Shown here piece by piece: positions 41,054-50,259 of a DNA stretch of 64,000 nucleotides. The notes beneath the pieces were generated by a model that saw nothing but the letters and a program-made list of their open reading frames with translations, did not search any database and was not told the origin of the DNA. Each line of letters opens with the position of its first letter. Positions within the stretch are counted from its first letter, which is position 1. The stretch is from Bacteroidales bacterium (lineage in GTDB: Bacteria > Bacteroidota > Bacteroidia > Bacteroidales > F082). Location: positions 1 through 64,000 of the forward strand of contig JALNZT010000019.1 of assembly GCA_023229135.1 (NCBI GenBank), written 5' to 3'. Both the position numbers and the translations under genes were made by a program.

Positions 41054-42610
41054 ATGAAGCTAATTAAATTTTTAGGTTTTGTTTTAGGTTTTATTGTTTG
41101 TGTCTCAACGCTATCCGCACAGGAAATAGAACCTATCCGGCTCGAGTTGCCGGTGCAGCTCGAAAGTAGCAGCTACCGCTATGAGCTGCTGGGCGAACAG
41201 GGTTTGCTGTTGTTTTACGAGAGCAACGAACTGGATTCTATCGGCAAACGAAAATGGTATTTTAGCCTTATCGACACCAACCTCACCGAGAAATGGATCC
41301 GTTTTTTGCTTCTCGAAGACGGCATGAAGGTTCAAAAAGTAGCTTCTACAAATGAACGTGTCGCTATAATTTTGACGAATAGCATTAGTAAAAAACAAGA
41401 TGCAATCTCTTATGAAATAGTTAGTTACAATATAACTAACTCAAAGTTTGGTCTATTGGGCGGCACTTTCCCGGCGCAGGCCGAAATAGCTGACGCTGAA
41501 TTGGCAGGCGACAAACTCATGATAGGCCTTAACCTCAAAGACTATCTGGCTGATTTTCTGCTGTTCGACCTAAAAACCGGCGCTTTAACTACCCTCGATG
41601 CTTCACTTGATGGCCAACTGCTCATACGCGAAATTGGTGCATCGGAAGCACAAGGAGTTTTTGTGGCTGCCGTCAAACAGTTTGAAAATAAACGTTACAA
41701 AGCTGATGTGTTTTTAGCTTTTGATAGCCGGGGTAATTTGCGCCGGCAATATAAACCCGACGGTGATCAAAGTCACTTTCTTGCAGCTATCGGCTTTGCT
41801 TTCGTAGATAACGATATCATCGCTTTAGGTTCTTTTGAACGTGAAAGCAAGCGTGCTGCAACACTAAAAGATGTTGACGGCAATCCTGAACGCGAAGCTA
41901 TTGGCGTGTTTTATTTGCGCCTAAAAGCAGATGGTGTTATGCAATCACAGTTTTATCGTTTCAATCAGATCCCGAATATCGATAAGATTTTGGCACGTGA
42001 AGATTTGCTCAGGCTCAGACAGTTGCAGTCGCGCGGAAAAATCACCGAACAAACAGAGATTTCTTTTCAATTTTTTAAGCCGGAAATTTTAAATCTCACC
42101 GACCAGCTGGTATTTGCTGCTGAAGCTTTTCAGCCGCAATACCGCATTGAATCCAGGATTGATTATGATTTCTATGGCCGACCAATTCCATATACTTATA
42201 CCATTTTCGAGGGCTACAACTTTTTCAATACCCTGATAGTTTCTTTTGATAAATCAGGCAATATCAATTGGATCAACGGTTTTCGCATGGAAAATTTGCT
42301 GACTTTTCAGCTCGAAAATCATGTCGCAATATCAAAATCAGGTAATGAATTATTAAGCGCCTTGTTTCACAATGGAAGTTTGCAAAGCAAGTTATTTCAT
42401 GTCGATGGCAAGGCTGCATCAGAATTAGAAAAGCTGAAAGTAGATCTGAGATTTCCAAATGACAGACTGCTTGAGGAGCATTTTGGCAGAATCTATCCCT
42501 GGTATGATGCCTATTATTTAGTCGCCGGAAATCAGAAAATAAGTAACAACCGGCTGCGTATTACGAATCCACGCAGCGTATTTTTTTTACAAAAGCTTGT
42601 TTTTGAGTAG
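41054..42610 (+). CDS. Secreted protein of unknown function
   Basis: The 518-residue protein has a signal peptide ending near residue 22 (STLSAQE). I do not recognise the family. The sequence is beta-rich, with propeller-like strands (RYELLGEQGLLLFYESN, KWYFSLIDTNLTEKWIRFLL, GNINWINGFRMENLLTFQ), and has no membrane helices after the signal, no cysteine motif and no sorting domain. It is probably periplasmic or surface exposed. It is followed, after 80 bases with a -7 box, by the methyltransferase gene. Confidence 0.7.
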   Translation: MKLIKFLGFVLGFIVCVSTLSAQEIEPIRLELPVQLESSSYRYELLGEQGLLLFYESNELDSIGKRKWYFSLIDTNLTEKWIRFLLLEDGMKVQKVASTNERVAIILTNSISKKQDAISYEIVSYNITNSKFGLLGGTFPAQAEIADAELAGDKLMIGLNLKDYLADFLLFDLKTGALTTLDASLDGQLLIREIGASEAQGVFVAAVKQFENKRYKADVFLAFDSRGNLRRQYKPDGDQSHFLAAIGFAFVDNDIIALGSFERESKRAATLKDVDGNPEREAIGVFYLRLKADGVMQSQFYRFNQIPNIDKILAREDLLRLRQLQSRGKITEQTEISFQFFKPEILNLTDQLVFAAEAFQPQYRIESRIDYDFYGRPIPYTYTIFEGYNFFNTLIVSFDKSGNINWINGFRMENLLTFQLENHVAISKSGNELLSALFHNGSLQSKLFHVDGKAASELEKLKVDLRFPNDRLLEEHFGRIYPWYDAYYLVAGNQKISNNRLRITNPRSVFFLQKLVFE

Positions 42611-42664
42611 TGTAAACCTCAAGAAAGTATTATTACTTACATATTTAAAATAAGAAAAATTTAC

Positions 42665-42672
42665 TATTTTTG
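42665..42672 (+). promoter_or_regulatory. -7 box of the methyltransferase gene
   Basis: TATTTTTG matches TAnnTTTG and ends 20 bases before the ATG at 42693. Confidence 0.4.
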
Positions 42673-42692
42673 CATTACAAATAAAATAAGTG

Positions 42693-43484
42693 ATGGGTGC
42701 GTTTAGCCTGATTAAGCAGTATATTTCTTATTTTTTCAAAGCCAAAGGTTTGCATAGTTTGCATTCGCCTTTTGTATTTGATTTGGCTAAAAATGTACTT
42801 AATGATCATCAAAAATATCCAGAATACGAACTTTTGCTGAAGCAACGAAAGCGCTTGCTGAATAACAGGAATCTTATCGAAACCGTTGATTTTGGCACAA
42901 AGGCGGGTAATAAAGAATTTGCTACTTACCGCGAACGTGTACAAAAGCTTACAAAACAGCGCTCGCATTCAGTGCGTTGTAATCAATTGTTGTTTAGAAT
43001 ATCAAGGTTTTATAGGCCGCAATTTGTTCTTGAATTCGGCACAGCTACTGGTTTAGGAACCGCTGCACTCGCTATTGGAAATCCCGATGCCAAAGTTATC
43101 ACACTCGAAGGGTGCGCCTCGATAGCTCACATTGCCAGTGGTAGTTTTGAACGCCTTGATATAACAAATATTGAAATTGTTATCGGGAATTTTAATACAG
43201 TTTTGTCTGATGTTATCAATCGCTTTCCAAAGCTCGACATGGTTTTCTTTGATGGCAATCACCAGAAAATTCCCACGCTTAATTATTTTCATCATTGCCT
43301 AACAAAATCACATGACGAGAGCGTGTTTGTTTTCGATGACATTCATTGGTCAGACGACATGAATGAAGCCTGGAATGAGATTCAACAGCACGAAGCCGTT
43401 ACAGTCACGATAGACTTGTTTCAATTTGGTCTGGTGTTTTTTAATAAGGGCCTGAGCAAGCAACATTTTGTACTCAAAAAGTAA
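42693..43484 (+). CDS. Class I SAM-dependent methyltransferase
   Basis: The protein is about 263 residues; the frame also offers a GTG one codon earlier. Motif I is VLEFGTATGLGTAALAIG, motif II KVITLEGCASIAHIA, and the post-I aspartate segment LDMVFFDGNHQKIPTLNYF is typical of O-methyltransferase-like enzymes. The N-terminus (SYFFKAKGLHSLHSPFVFDL) is a conserved Bacteroidota extension. The substrate is unknown. The ABC ATPase gene follows 40 bases downstream with its own -7 box. Confidence 0.85.
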   Translation: MGAFSLIKQYISYFFKAKGLHSLHSPFVFDLAKNVLNDHQKYPEYELLLKQRKRLLNNRNLIETVDFGTKAGNKEFATYRERVQKLTKQRSHSVRCNQLLFRISRFYRPQFVLEFGTATGLGTAALAIGNPDAKVITLEGCASIAHIASGSFERLDITNIEIVIGNFNTVLSDVINRFPKLDMVFFDGNHQKIPTLNYFHHCLTKSHDESVFVFDDIHWSDDMNEAWNEIQQHEAVTVTIDLFQFGLVFFNKGLSKQHFVLKK

Positions 43485-43495
43485 AAGATGTTTGT

Positions 43496-43503
43496 TAACT
43501 TTG
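43496..43503 (+). promoter_or_regulatory. -7 box of the ABC ATPase gene
   Basis: TAACTTTG matches TAnnTTTG and ends 21 bases before the ATG at 43525. It supports that start over the upstream one at 43468. Confidence 0.45.
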
Positions 43504-43524
43504 CTCAGCGCTAAAAAAAAATTC

Positions 43525-44241
43525 ATGAAAGATAAAGTGATCAGCCTTAAAGGCATTTCAAGGCATTATAGAGTGGGTACTGAGTTGGTTAAAGCCCTTG
43601 ACAATATAGATTTAGATATCAACCGCAATGAGTATGTTGCTTTGATGGGGCCGTCAGGTTCAGGAAAATCTACGCTGATGAATCTACTGGGCTGCTTGGA
43701 TACACCAACTGGCGGTTCTTATTTTTTAAACGGAAATGATGCCAGCCGCATGAACGACAATGAGTTGGCTGACATAAGAAACAAAGAAATTGGCTTTATT
43801 TTTCAAACTTTTAATCTTTTACCGCGTTCTACTGCCCTCGAAAATGTGATGTTGCCGCTGGTATATGCCGGCGTTAGCAAGCAGGATCGCATAGAAATTG
43901 CAGAAAAAGTACTTGCCGATGTGCAACTGAGCGATCGCATTAAACACCGGCCCAACGAACTTTCGGGTGGCCAGCGTCAGCGTGTAGCCATTGCCCGCGC
44001 CCTTGTGAATAAACCTTCCATTATCCTTGCCGATGAACCTACCGGAAATCTCGACTCAAAAACTTCAGTAGAAATTATGGGTCTGTTAGAGGCAATTCAC
44101 AAGCTGGGAAACACAATTATCGTGGTAACACACGAAGAAGATATCGCTAAACATGCCCATCGTATTGTGCGCTTGCGCGATGGGAATATTGAATCTGACG
44201 AGATTAACAAGGACGTTGTTACTGTAACACTACCTCAGTAG
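43525..44241 (+). CDS. ABC transporter ATPase, LolD/MacB type
   Basis: From the ATG at 43525 the protein is 238 residues, the usual size; a start at 43468 would put the promoter inside the gene. Walker A is GPSGSGKST (42-50), then Q-loop GFIFQTFNLLPRSTALENV, signature LSGGQRQRVAIARAL, Walker B IILADEPTGNLD and the switch histidine in VVTHEED. The LPRSTALENV stretch fits the MacB/LolD/FtsE class that powers lipoprotein release, peptide export or cell-division permeases. No permease gene is adjacent, so the partner must be encoded elsewhere. Confidence 0.93.
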   Translation: MKDKVISLKGISRHYRVGTELVKALDNIDLDINRNEYVALMGPSGSGKSTLMNLLGCLDTPTGGSYFLNGNDASRMNDNELADIRNKEIGFIFQTFNLLPRSTALENVMLPLVYAGVSKQDRIEIAEKVLADVQLSDRIKHRPNELSGGQRQRVAIARALVNKPSIILADEPTGNLDSKTSVEIMGLLEAIHKLGNTIIVVTHEEDIAKHAHRIVRLRDGNIESDEINKDVVTVTLPQ

Positions 44242-44330
44242 CACCAAAAATTTCAACACATTTATTGGATTATTTATAGGAATAAAAACAATAAGCCTGC
44301 TGGCTTGTTAAGTTTTAAAATCACAATGCT

Positions 44331-44897
44331 ATGCCAAACGAAATGAAGATATATACACGAACCGGAGACAGAGGCAAAACGGCTTTGATTGGCGGCACAC
44401 GCGTACCAAAATACCACGATCGCATCGAAGCTTATGGAACTGTTGACGAACTTAACGCCTTTGTTGGCCTTATCCGCGACCATCACGAGACAGATCCACA
44501 AAGTCGTGAGATGCTTACGGAGATACAAGATAGATTGTTTACATTGGAGTCGCACCTTGCCGAGGACAAAGAAACTGCCGTTGCTAAACCAATGCCGCCG
44601 CTGCGTGATAGCGATGTGCAGTTGCTCGAAAACGAAATTGACCGCATGAACGTAAGTTTGCCACCACTGGCTAATTTTATTTTGCCCGGCGGAAGTATTC
44701 TGGTCTCCTATTGTCATTTGGCACGCACAGTATGTAGGCGTGCCGAACGTATAAGTGTTAAATTAAGTGAACATTATCCGGTCGATAATATCGACCTGCG
44801 TTATCTGAATCGGCTTTCAGACTACTTTTTTGTTCTTGCAAGGTATCTTGGTCAGCTGGTTGGTGCCGAGGAAATAGTCTGGAAGGCACGTTATTAG
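44331..44897 (+). CDS. Cob(I)alamin adenosyltransferase, PduO type
   Basis: This 188-residue enzyme transfers the adenosyl group of ATP to cob(I)alamin, making adenosylcobalamin. Family motifs are KIYTRTGDRGKTALIGGTRVPK (shown as TRTGDRGKT and GGTRVPKY), HDRIEAYGTVDELNAFVG, LPGGSILVSYCHLARTVCRRAER (in its FILPGGS and RTVCRRAER parts) and LNRLSDYFFVLAR. It acts in the cytosol as a trimer of helical bundles. A second possible start is the ATG four codons in. It is encoded 89 bases after the ABC ATPase, with no clear terminator between. Confidence 0.94.
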   Translation: MPNEMKIYTRTGDRGKTALIGGTRVPKYHDRIEAYGTVDELNAFVGLIRDHHETDPQSREMLTEIQDRLFTLESHLAEDKETAVAKPMPPLRDSDVQLLENEIDRMNVSLPPLANFILPGGSILVSYCHLARTVCRRAERISVKLSEHYPVDNIDLRYLNRLSDYFFVLARYLGQLVGAEEIVWKARY

Positions 44898-44925
44898 GCT
44901 TGTATAGCTATTTTAAAGATTTTAC

Positions 44926-44955
44926 TTGATTAGCATTAAAAAAAAATTACTTTTG
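44926..44955 (+). promoter_or_regulatory. Promoter of the DUF2795 gene
   Basis: TTG (44926-44928), 19 bases, TACTTTTG (44948-44955): a close match to the Bacteroidota consensus, 29 bases before the start codon. Confidence 0.65.
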
Positions 44956-44984
44956 CAAAAAAATTCACCTTAAATACACGTATT

Positions 44985-45206
44985 ATGTATTGGACATTAG
45001 AATTAGCCTCAAAACTGGAAGATGCACCGTGGCCTGCAACAAAAGAAGAATTATTAGAATGGGCTATTCGCTCTGGAGCGCCACAGGAAGTGATAGAAAA
45101 TCTTCAGGAAATGGAGGATGAAGGCGAGATATACGAACGTATTGAGGATATTTGGCCTGACTATCCTACTAAAGAAGATTTCTTCTTCCATGAAGATGAA
45201 TACTAA
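44985..45206 (+). CDS. Small acidic DUF2795 protein
   Basis: The 73-residue, very acidic protein has the DUF2795 pattern: WPATKEELLEWAIRSGAPQE and VIENLQEMEDEGEIY, then the conserved DIWPDYPTKEDF and an acidic tail. It is found across Bacteroidota as a short, stand-alone cytosolic protein. No biochemical role is established. It is a single-gene unit with a near-consensus promoter and its own terminator, which suggests strong constitutive expression. Confidence 0.92.
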   Translation: MYWTLELASKLEDAPWPATKEELLEWAIRSGAPQEVIENLQEMEDEGEIYERIEDIWPDYPTKEDFFFHEDEY

Positions 45207-45212
45207 AAAATA

Positions 45213-45238
45213 AACCGGCTGAAAGGTCGGTTTTTTTT
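45213..45238 (+). terminator. Rho-independent terminator of the DUF2795 gene
   Basis: aaccggct (45213-45220) pairs with ggtcggtt (45225-45232, two G-T pairs) around loop gaaa, followed by Ts to 45238. It lies between convergent genes and touches the end of rsmD. Confidence 0.8.
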
Positions 45239-45773
45239 ATGGCTTACTGAAAAAGCTAAAGTGAACTCTACCGTATTTTCTCACTTCTGTGAAGGCTGCA
45301 TTAGATGAATAGTCAATGGTTACCGGATGCTCTATGACTAAGATTCCTTCGGACTTCAAAAGTGCACTATTCAAAATTAAATCTACAAGCAATTCATAAT
45401 GATCGCTATCATAAGGTGGATCTGCAAAAATTAAATCGAACTGCTGACGTGTGCTGGGCAAAAATTTAAACACATCCATTCTGAGTACGGTCAAATTATC
45501 CATCTTGAGCTGGGTCACCGTGTTTTTTACAAACTGAACACACGCTTTGTCTTGCTCGATAGCCAGCACAGAAATGCAGCCACGCGAAGCCAGCTCGAGA
45601 GCAATATTTCCGGTTCCGGTAAATAAATCAAGTGCCTCAACCTCTTCAAAATCAAGTGTGTTTTCCAGGATGTTAAACAGACTCTCTTTGGCCATGTCGG
45701 TGGTAGGCCTCACGGGCAGGTTCGCCGGTGGCAGAATTTGCCGGCGCTGATATTTCCCCCTTATAATTCGCAT
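45237..45773 (-). CDS. rsmD: 16S rRNA (guanine966-N2)-methyltransferase
   Basis: The 178-residue RsmD-type enzyme methylates G966 of 16S rRNA in assembled small subunits. It starts MRIIRGKYQRRQI, with VRPTTDMAKESLFNIL, SAM motif I ALDLFTGTGNIALELASRG and the catalytic DPPY at 118-121. The C-terminal GILVIEHP segment is conserved. It overlaps the end of the DUF3822 gene by 13 bases; the pair occurs together in many Bacteroidota. Confidence 0.94.
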   Translation of the reverse strand: MRIIRGKYQRRQILPPANLPVRPTTDMAKESLFNILENTLDFEEVEALDLFTGTGNIALELASRGCISVLAIEQDKACVQFVKNTVTQLKMDNLTVLRMDVFKFLPSTRQQFDLIFADPPYDSDHYELLVDLILNSALLKSEGILVIEHPVTIDYSSNAAFTEVRKYGRVHFSFFSKP

Positions 45774-46633
45774 TGTGAAGTATTGAATAGTAAGCTGTGC
45801 TGATGCCAGGGAAGGGTTTCGAGTACATAGCTGTAGTCGAAACTTTTGTTGCGTTTTTCAAATTGGATATGGCGGATATAACGCTCGCAAATCGTGTAAA
45901 TTTCGGAGCCTGCTTCTATTGCTCCCGAAAATTGTATAGGTGTTTTTTCGGGATTGAGGTGTTGTTGTTCCATGGCGAAAAGCAGGAAATAAATAAAATC
46001 TTCCTTGGTATTAAATCTGAAAGTGTTAAAAAACCTTAGCTTTTGATTAGTAAGCACCAGCATATCGAAGGCTTGATTTCTGACATGCACGAAAACTACA
46101 GGCTCTTGTTGGATGTTTTTGTTGCCCACCAAGGTACTCTCGATAAAAGCACTTGATAAATGCCGGATAGAGGCATTGGCCCAGAAATCTTTTATCTTGG
46201 CTACCAATACGTTCGACAAATAGTAAATCAGCGTAGCATCAGCCGTTTTGAGCGGATCTGTGATAATCCGTGAATTATCCTGAAACGCCTGCGCAAAAGC
46301 CAGGTAGTTGCCTTTTTCTTTTTCGTCGAAGAGGGGATTGGGAACAACGACCGCTTTTAAATTGTCAACTAATACCTTCACCTGCTGATAAGGATATACG
46401 ATCCAGGCTTGCTTCATCATGATTTCGTCCAGCATGCCCGCAAGCTGTATTTTGTCGCTCAAAGGGTGAAACCGGTAATGTTCGATACCTACAAAGCGCT
46501 GTTTTTCAGGTGAATATATCACAAAAGAAAAACCATCCAAAGCTATTCGGATGGTTAATTGAAAATGCTTTGAGTAATCTTGTTTAAAAGACTTATCAAC
46601 CAGACTTATTATAGGTTTTGCCGGAGCAATCAT
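45761..46633 (-). CDS. DUF3822 family protein
   Basis: I chose the ATG at 46631-46633, 12 bases after the upstream stop. A GTG at 46646-46648 would give a 4-base GTGA overlap and five more residues. The 290-residue protein resembles DUF3822 (LTIRIALDGFSFVIYSPEKQ, then a long alternating alpha/beta fold and a C-terminal VFVHVRNQAFDMLVLTNQKL strand), which looks like an actin/ASKHA-type fold. Function is unknown. The constant link with rsmD suggests a role near ribosome maturation, but that is only inference from position. Confidence 0.85.
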   Translation of the reverse strand: MIAPAKPIISLVDKSFKQDYSKHFQLTIRIALDGFSFVIYSPEKQRFVGIEHYRFHPLSDKIQLAGMLDEIMMKQAWIVYPYQQVKVLVDNLKAVVVPNPLFDEKEKGNYLAFAQAFQDNSRIITDPLKTADATLIYYLSNVLVAKIKDFWANASIRHLSSAFIESTLVGNKNIQQEPVVFVHVRNQAFDMLVLTNQKLRFFNTFRFNTKEDFIYFLLFAMEQQHLNPEKTPIQFSGAIEAGSEIYTICERYIRHIQFEKRNKSFDYSYVLETLPWHQHSLLFNTSQCEL

Positions 46634-46644
46634 GACCGGATGTA

Positions 46645-47244
46645 TCACTCCCAGTTGCCATCGGTAGAAGGCTCTGTCATGGAGCCTACCTTTAGGCCGG
46701 GATATTTTTCAATGTCTTCTTCACCTGCAATGAGGTTGTTGATACGTTGTTCTTCCATGCCTTTCAAATACGCTGTGAAGGGTGCTTTGGCTTCAAAAAC
46801 ACTAACATTTACACCGCCACGATCAATAGAGCCGGCATCCATTACAAACACTTCGCCCTCACTAAAAGGAATGAAGCGCAGGTTGTTAGGGTTAAAACCT
46901 ACTCTTTCTGAGAACAACGAATCCGTTACTTTGACATAACCTAAGGTGTCCGAAATAGTTTTGGTAAAGGTAGTGTCTGTCGGATCTGGAATAAGTTTTA
47001 CGACCGGAATTTCACCGCTGTTAAGGTATGCGAGCAAACTGTCGAAACTTGCAGCATACTTATTATTGGCCTGTTTGTAAAGCGATTGCACATTACGAAT
47101 GTCTTTGAGGCGCTGGACAACTACAGCTTCTCTTTTCGCTCTTTCTTTTGTAAATTTCAACGGTTTGTTGATGCTTTCGTAAACCATGTATCCCATAAAA
47201 ATGATAACGGCAAACAAAACGATTTTCAGTAGGAGACTTTTCAT
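46645..47244 (-). CDS. Membrane-anchored conserved protein of unknown function
   Basis: The 199-residue protein has one N-terminal membrane helix (LLLKIVLFAVIIFMGYMVYE) and a short basic stretch. The soluble domain has FTKERAKREAVVVQRLKDIR and NVQSLYKQANNKYAASFDSL, reminiscent of type II pseudopilin-like N-terminal helices, but without a prepilin site. The C-terminal half (FVMDAGSIDRGGVNVSVFEA) is beta-rich. I recognise it only as a conserved Bacteroidota protein. It is the first gene of the unit with DUF3822 and rsmD, with a TACATTTG box 19 bases before its start. Confidence 0.8.
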   Translation of the reverse strand: MKSLLLKIVLFAVIIFMGYMVYESINKPLKFTKERAKREAVVVQRLKDIRNVQSLYKQANNKYAASFDSLLAYLNSGEIPVVKLIPDPTDTTFTKTISDTLGYVKVTDSLFSERVGFNPNNLRFIPFSEGEVFVMDAGSIDRGGVNVSVFEAKAPFTAYLKGMEEQRINNLIAGEEDIEKYPGLKVGSMTEPSTDGNWE

Positions 47245-47263
47245 AAGGAATTATTTTTCCCTG

Positions 47264-47271
47264 CAAATGTA
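47264..47271 (-). promoter_or_regulatory. -7 box of the DUF3822/rsmD operon
   Basis: Minus-strand TACATTTG matches TAnnTTTG and ends 19 bases before the start at 47244. A normal -33 element was not identified. Confidence 0.45.
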
Positions 47272-47343
47272 AAGTTTTTTTCCAATCGAAATTAGAAATA
47301 TCGGACTGTTTAAAAAAAAACCATTTTTATGCTGTTTTTAATT

Positions 47344-50259
47344 TCAGTCATTTTCTGATTTAGATAGTAATTCCTGTAGCACAGGCAGCATTAGCTCAGC
47401 ACTGATGGGCTTGGCCATATAGGCATCGCAGCCGGCTGCAAAGCAGGCTTCTTTTTCCTCGCTCATTGCAAAAGCTGTTTGTGCAATAATAGGTAAGCCT
47501 GGCCGTGTTTGTTTGATGCGCATGGTGGCATCCAGCCCATTAAGTAGAGGTAGTTGTATGTCCATCAATACCAGATCAATACTCCCATTATCCTTGCAGG
47601 TATTCACGGCTTCGATGCCGTTTAGCGCACGATGGATTTTGGCTTTGGTGGGACGTAAAACGATATTTAAGAGTTCAAAGTTTGAATCAACATCTTCCAC
47701 GATCAGAATTTCTTTGTTGCTAAAGTTGTACTTGGCTGCCAGGTGATTGCTTTGCATAAAAGCTGTGTGTTTGGCTTGCTTAAATAGCGGTAAAATGATG
47801 CTAAAAGTGCTGCCCTGCTCAGGTGCCGACTGTAGCCAGACGCTTCCTCCCATCAGCTGAACGTATTGTTTTACAATACTTAAACCGAGTCCTGTTCCGG
47901 AATAAATCTTTTTGCTGTACTCGTTAAGTTTCGTGAAACGATTAAAAATATTGCGCTGTTGGTCATCGGCAATACCAATGCCGGTATCCTGTACAAAAAT
48001 GTTTACCGATTCTATTTTTCCCTCAGAGTTTAAAATGGGTTCAAAACCGTAGGTTATGCTACCCGTTTCGGTAAATTTCAAGGCATTGTCAAGTAAATTG
48101 ATGATAACTTGTCTTATTTTCAATTTATCAAAGGGAGCGGTCACTTCCTGATCGGGCAATTTCATCTCCCATTTGAGATGGGTTTTGTTGCGTTGTTTTA
48201 TGATTAGTGAATAGTTGGCATTTACATCCTGAAAAAGGGCATTGAGGTTGGTGTCTTGTAGGTTTACATCTGTTTCGCCGGCTTCAATGCGTGCCAGGCT
48301 AATGATGTTGCCGATAAGGTTTAGCAAGGCTTCTCCGTTTTGCTGAATGATTTTTATATAACGGGATTTTTCATCTTTGGTGATATCATCGTCGCCAAGC
48401 AAATCGCTGAACCCTATGATGGCATTCAATGGTGTTCTGATTTCGTGCGACATATTGGAAAGGAAGGCTGTTTTCAGTCTGTCCGATTCTTCAGCTTTTT
48501 CGAGTGCATATTCCAGCTTTTTTTCAGCTTGTTTGCGTTCGGTAACATCTCTTCCCCAAACGATTATTCCTTTTCGACTGCCATCTGCATTAAATAGCGG
48601 AATTTTATAAACGTCGAATATTTTGGGCTTTCCTTCGGCATCAGGTATTTCTTCATCACTGCGGTTTATTTCCGCTTTCTGCCAGCTTATTTCGTCGGAT
48701 ATCATGCAGCTTTCATGAGCTGATTCGTGTAGCGGGCTATAAACGGTTAGGTCCGTATCAGTTTTCATGCTGTAATCAATTCCTGTGAGATTGAAAAGCG
48801 TTAAAATGGCATCGTTTGCTTTGAGCCAGCGACTTTCCCCGTCTTTGAAACAGATAATATCGGGTGTTGAATTGATAAGTGTTCGCAGCAGCTCTTCCTG
48901 TTCTATTAGCGTGTCGTGGGAGCTTGAAAGTGCCGAACGGGCTTTTTCCAGCTCGCTATTTTGTTGGCGCAATAAGGCCTGTGATGCTTTGTTTTTCCTG
49001 AGCAGCTTACTTAAAAAGTAAACGAAAGCGAGGACTACAGCTAAAAAGAACAGACTTGCATAACTCAATATACGTTGAAACTTTAGCTTTTCTTGCTGTT
49101 CGGTAAGCATTTCGAGCTGGGTTTTTTGTAGTTCCTGTAGCCTGCTTAGCTCGCGTCTTTTGTTATCTATCTCGAACCTGGCCTGGATATTACTCACTGC
49201 CGTTGAATCAAACAGCGTTTTTATGGAATCGAAAAGCGTGTGGTATTTCTCGACCGTTTCCAGGGCGGCGTCTTTGTTGCCAAGGGTTTTATGGAGGTCG
49301 AAAAGCAGGTTGTAAGCATCTAATCTAAGCAAGCGGTCGCGGGTTTTGAAACCAATTTCTACTGCCTGTTCAAAGGCTTTCCTGGCTCGCGCGTATTCAC
49401 CCATGTTCAGGTAACACTGTCCTATTCCAATATAGTTTTTCCCTATCTGAATGCCGGCCATTTCATACTGCTCATCTGCTTTTTTGTAGTAAAAAAGTGC
49501 GCTGTCAGTAAGGTTTTTCATGGCGTATATCCAGCCAATATTGTGCAGGCTGTTGGCGGTTCCTACGAGGTCGTTATTTCTTCTCCCAATGGCAACAGAT
49601 TCGCGAAAAGTGAGCAATGCTCTATCATACACCTGCATATTTATCTCTACCAGCCCGATATTGTTTTTTGCTGACATCATTCCGGCCGAGTCGTCGCGTA
49701 TGCTGTATAGCTCGAAACTTTTTTGGAAATAACTGAGTGCTTCAGCTTGATCCTGAAGGCTGTAGTACAAAGTTCCCAGGTTGTTGTAGAGGCGGCCTAA
49801 GGCGACGGTGTCGACCTCTGCTTCAGTGATTTTCAGGGAGAGCAAGTACATCTCGATAGCGCGGTTAAAATCACCCAGCTCGGAGTAGGCTATGCCCAGG
49901 TTGTTGTAGATATTCCCGATTTCTAGGGTATAGCCCAGCTGCTGAAAATATAACATGGCTGAATCGTACAAGGGAATGCTTTTGTCGGAATTCCCGGCGT
50001 AATAGTTCGCGATGCCAAGCGATTTATAGCAATGTGCAAGCAGGCTATCGTTATCTGTTTGTTTGGCTTTTTGTAAAGCTTTTTTACTAAAATCGAGGGC
50101 TTTATCAACTGATTTTGTGTAAAAGCTCTTTGCCAGAAGCAAATAATCGATTGCTTCAGATTCGATTTCGTTTTGCTTTAGCTTCGACGGACGGGGAAGA
50201 GCAGCTACTGAAAAACAGATGCTGATTACAAAAATTAGTAAAAGACGTACTTTGATCAT
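47344..50259 (-). CDS. Hybrid histidine kinase: TPR sensor, PAS, kinase, receiver
   Basis: The 971-residue protein has a signal peptide (ending near residue 21). TPR repeats run to about residue 360 (NIYNNLGIAYSELGDFNRAI, NNLGTLYYSLQDQAEALSYF), followed by a coiled coil and one membrane helix near 400-417. A PAS domain occupies about 455-575. The kinase has H605 in SHEIRTPLNAIIGF, then DNALKF, DTGIGIADD and GTGLGLSIVKQY. The C-terminal receiver (851-965) holds phospho-acceptor D900 (LVLMDIQLP). The TPR part lies in the periplasm and may sense through a partner. It starts inside the stop codon of the HsdR_N-like gene (ATGA overlap). Confidence 0.95.
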   Translation of the reverse strand: MIKVRLLLIFVISICFSVAALPRPSKLKQNEIESEAIDYLLLAKSFYTKSVDKALDFSKKALQKAKQTDNDSLLAHCYKSLGIANYYAGNSDKSIPLYDSAMLYFQQLGYTLEIGNIYNNLGIAYSELGDFNRAIEMYLLSLKITEAEVDTVALGRLYNNLGTLYYSLQDQAEALSYFQKSFELYSIRDDSAGMMSAKNNIGLVEINMQVYDRALLTFRESVAIGRRNNDLVGTANSLHNIGWIYAMKNLTDSALFYYKKADEQYEMAGIQIGKNYIGIGQCYLNMGEYARARKAFEQAVEIGFKTRDRLLRLDAYNLLFDLHKTLGNKDAALETVEKYHTLFDSIKTLFDSTAVSNIQARFEIDNKRRELSRLQELQKTQLEMLTEQQEKLKFQRILSYASLFFLAVVLAFVYFLSKLLRKNKASQALLRQQNSELEKARSALSSSHDTLIEQEELLRTLINSTPDIICFKDGESRWLKANDAILTLFNLTGIDYSMKTDTDLTVYSPLHESAHESCMISDEISWQKAEINRSDEEIPDAEGKPKIFDVYKIPLFNADGSRKGIIVWGRDVTERKQAEKKLEYALEKAEESDRLKTAFLSNMSHEIRTPLNAIIGFSDLLGDDDITKDEKSRYIKIIQQNGEALLNLIGNIISLARIEAGETDVNLQDTNLNALFQDVNANYSLIIKQRNKTHLKWEMKLPDQEVTAPFDKLKIRQVIINLLDNALKFTETGSITYGFEPILNSEGKIESVNIFVQDTGIGIADDQQRNIFNRFTKLNEYSKKIYSGTGLGLSIVKQYVQLMGGSVWLQSAPEQGSTFSIILPLFKQAKHTAFMQSNHLAAKYNFSNKEILIVEDVDSNFELLNIVLRPTKAKIHRALNGIEAVNTCKDNGSIDLVLMDIQLPLLNGLDATMRIKQTRPGLPIIAQTAFAMSEEKEACFAAGCDAYMAKPISAELMLPVLQELLSKSEND

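Noticed and set aside
43468..43524. Longer N-terminus of the ABC ATPase from the start at 43468
   Set aside because: It overlaps the methyltransferase gene and would contain the -7 box. The usual family start is at 43525.
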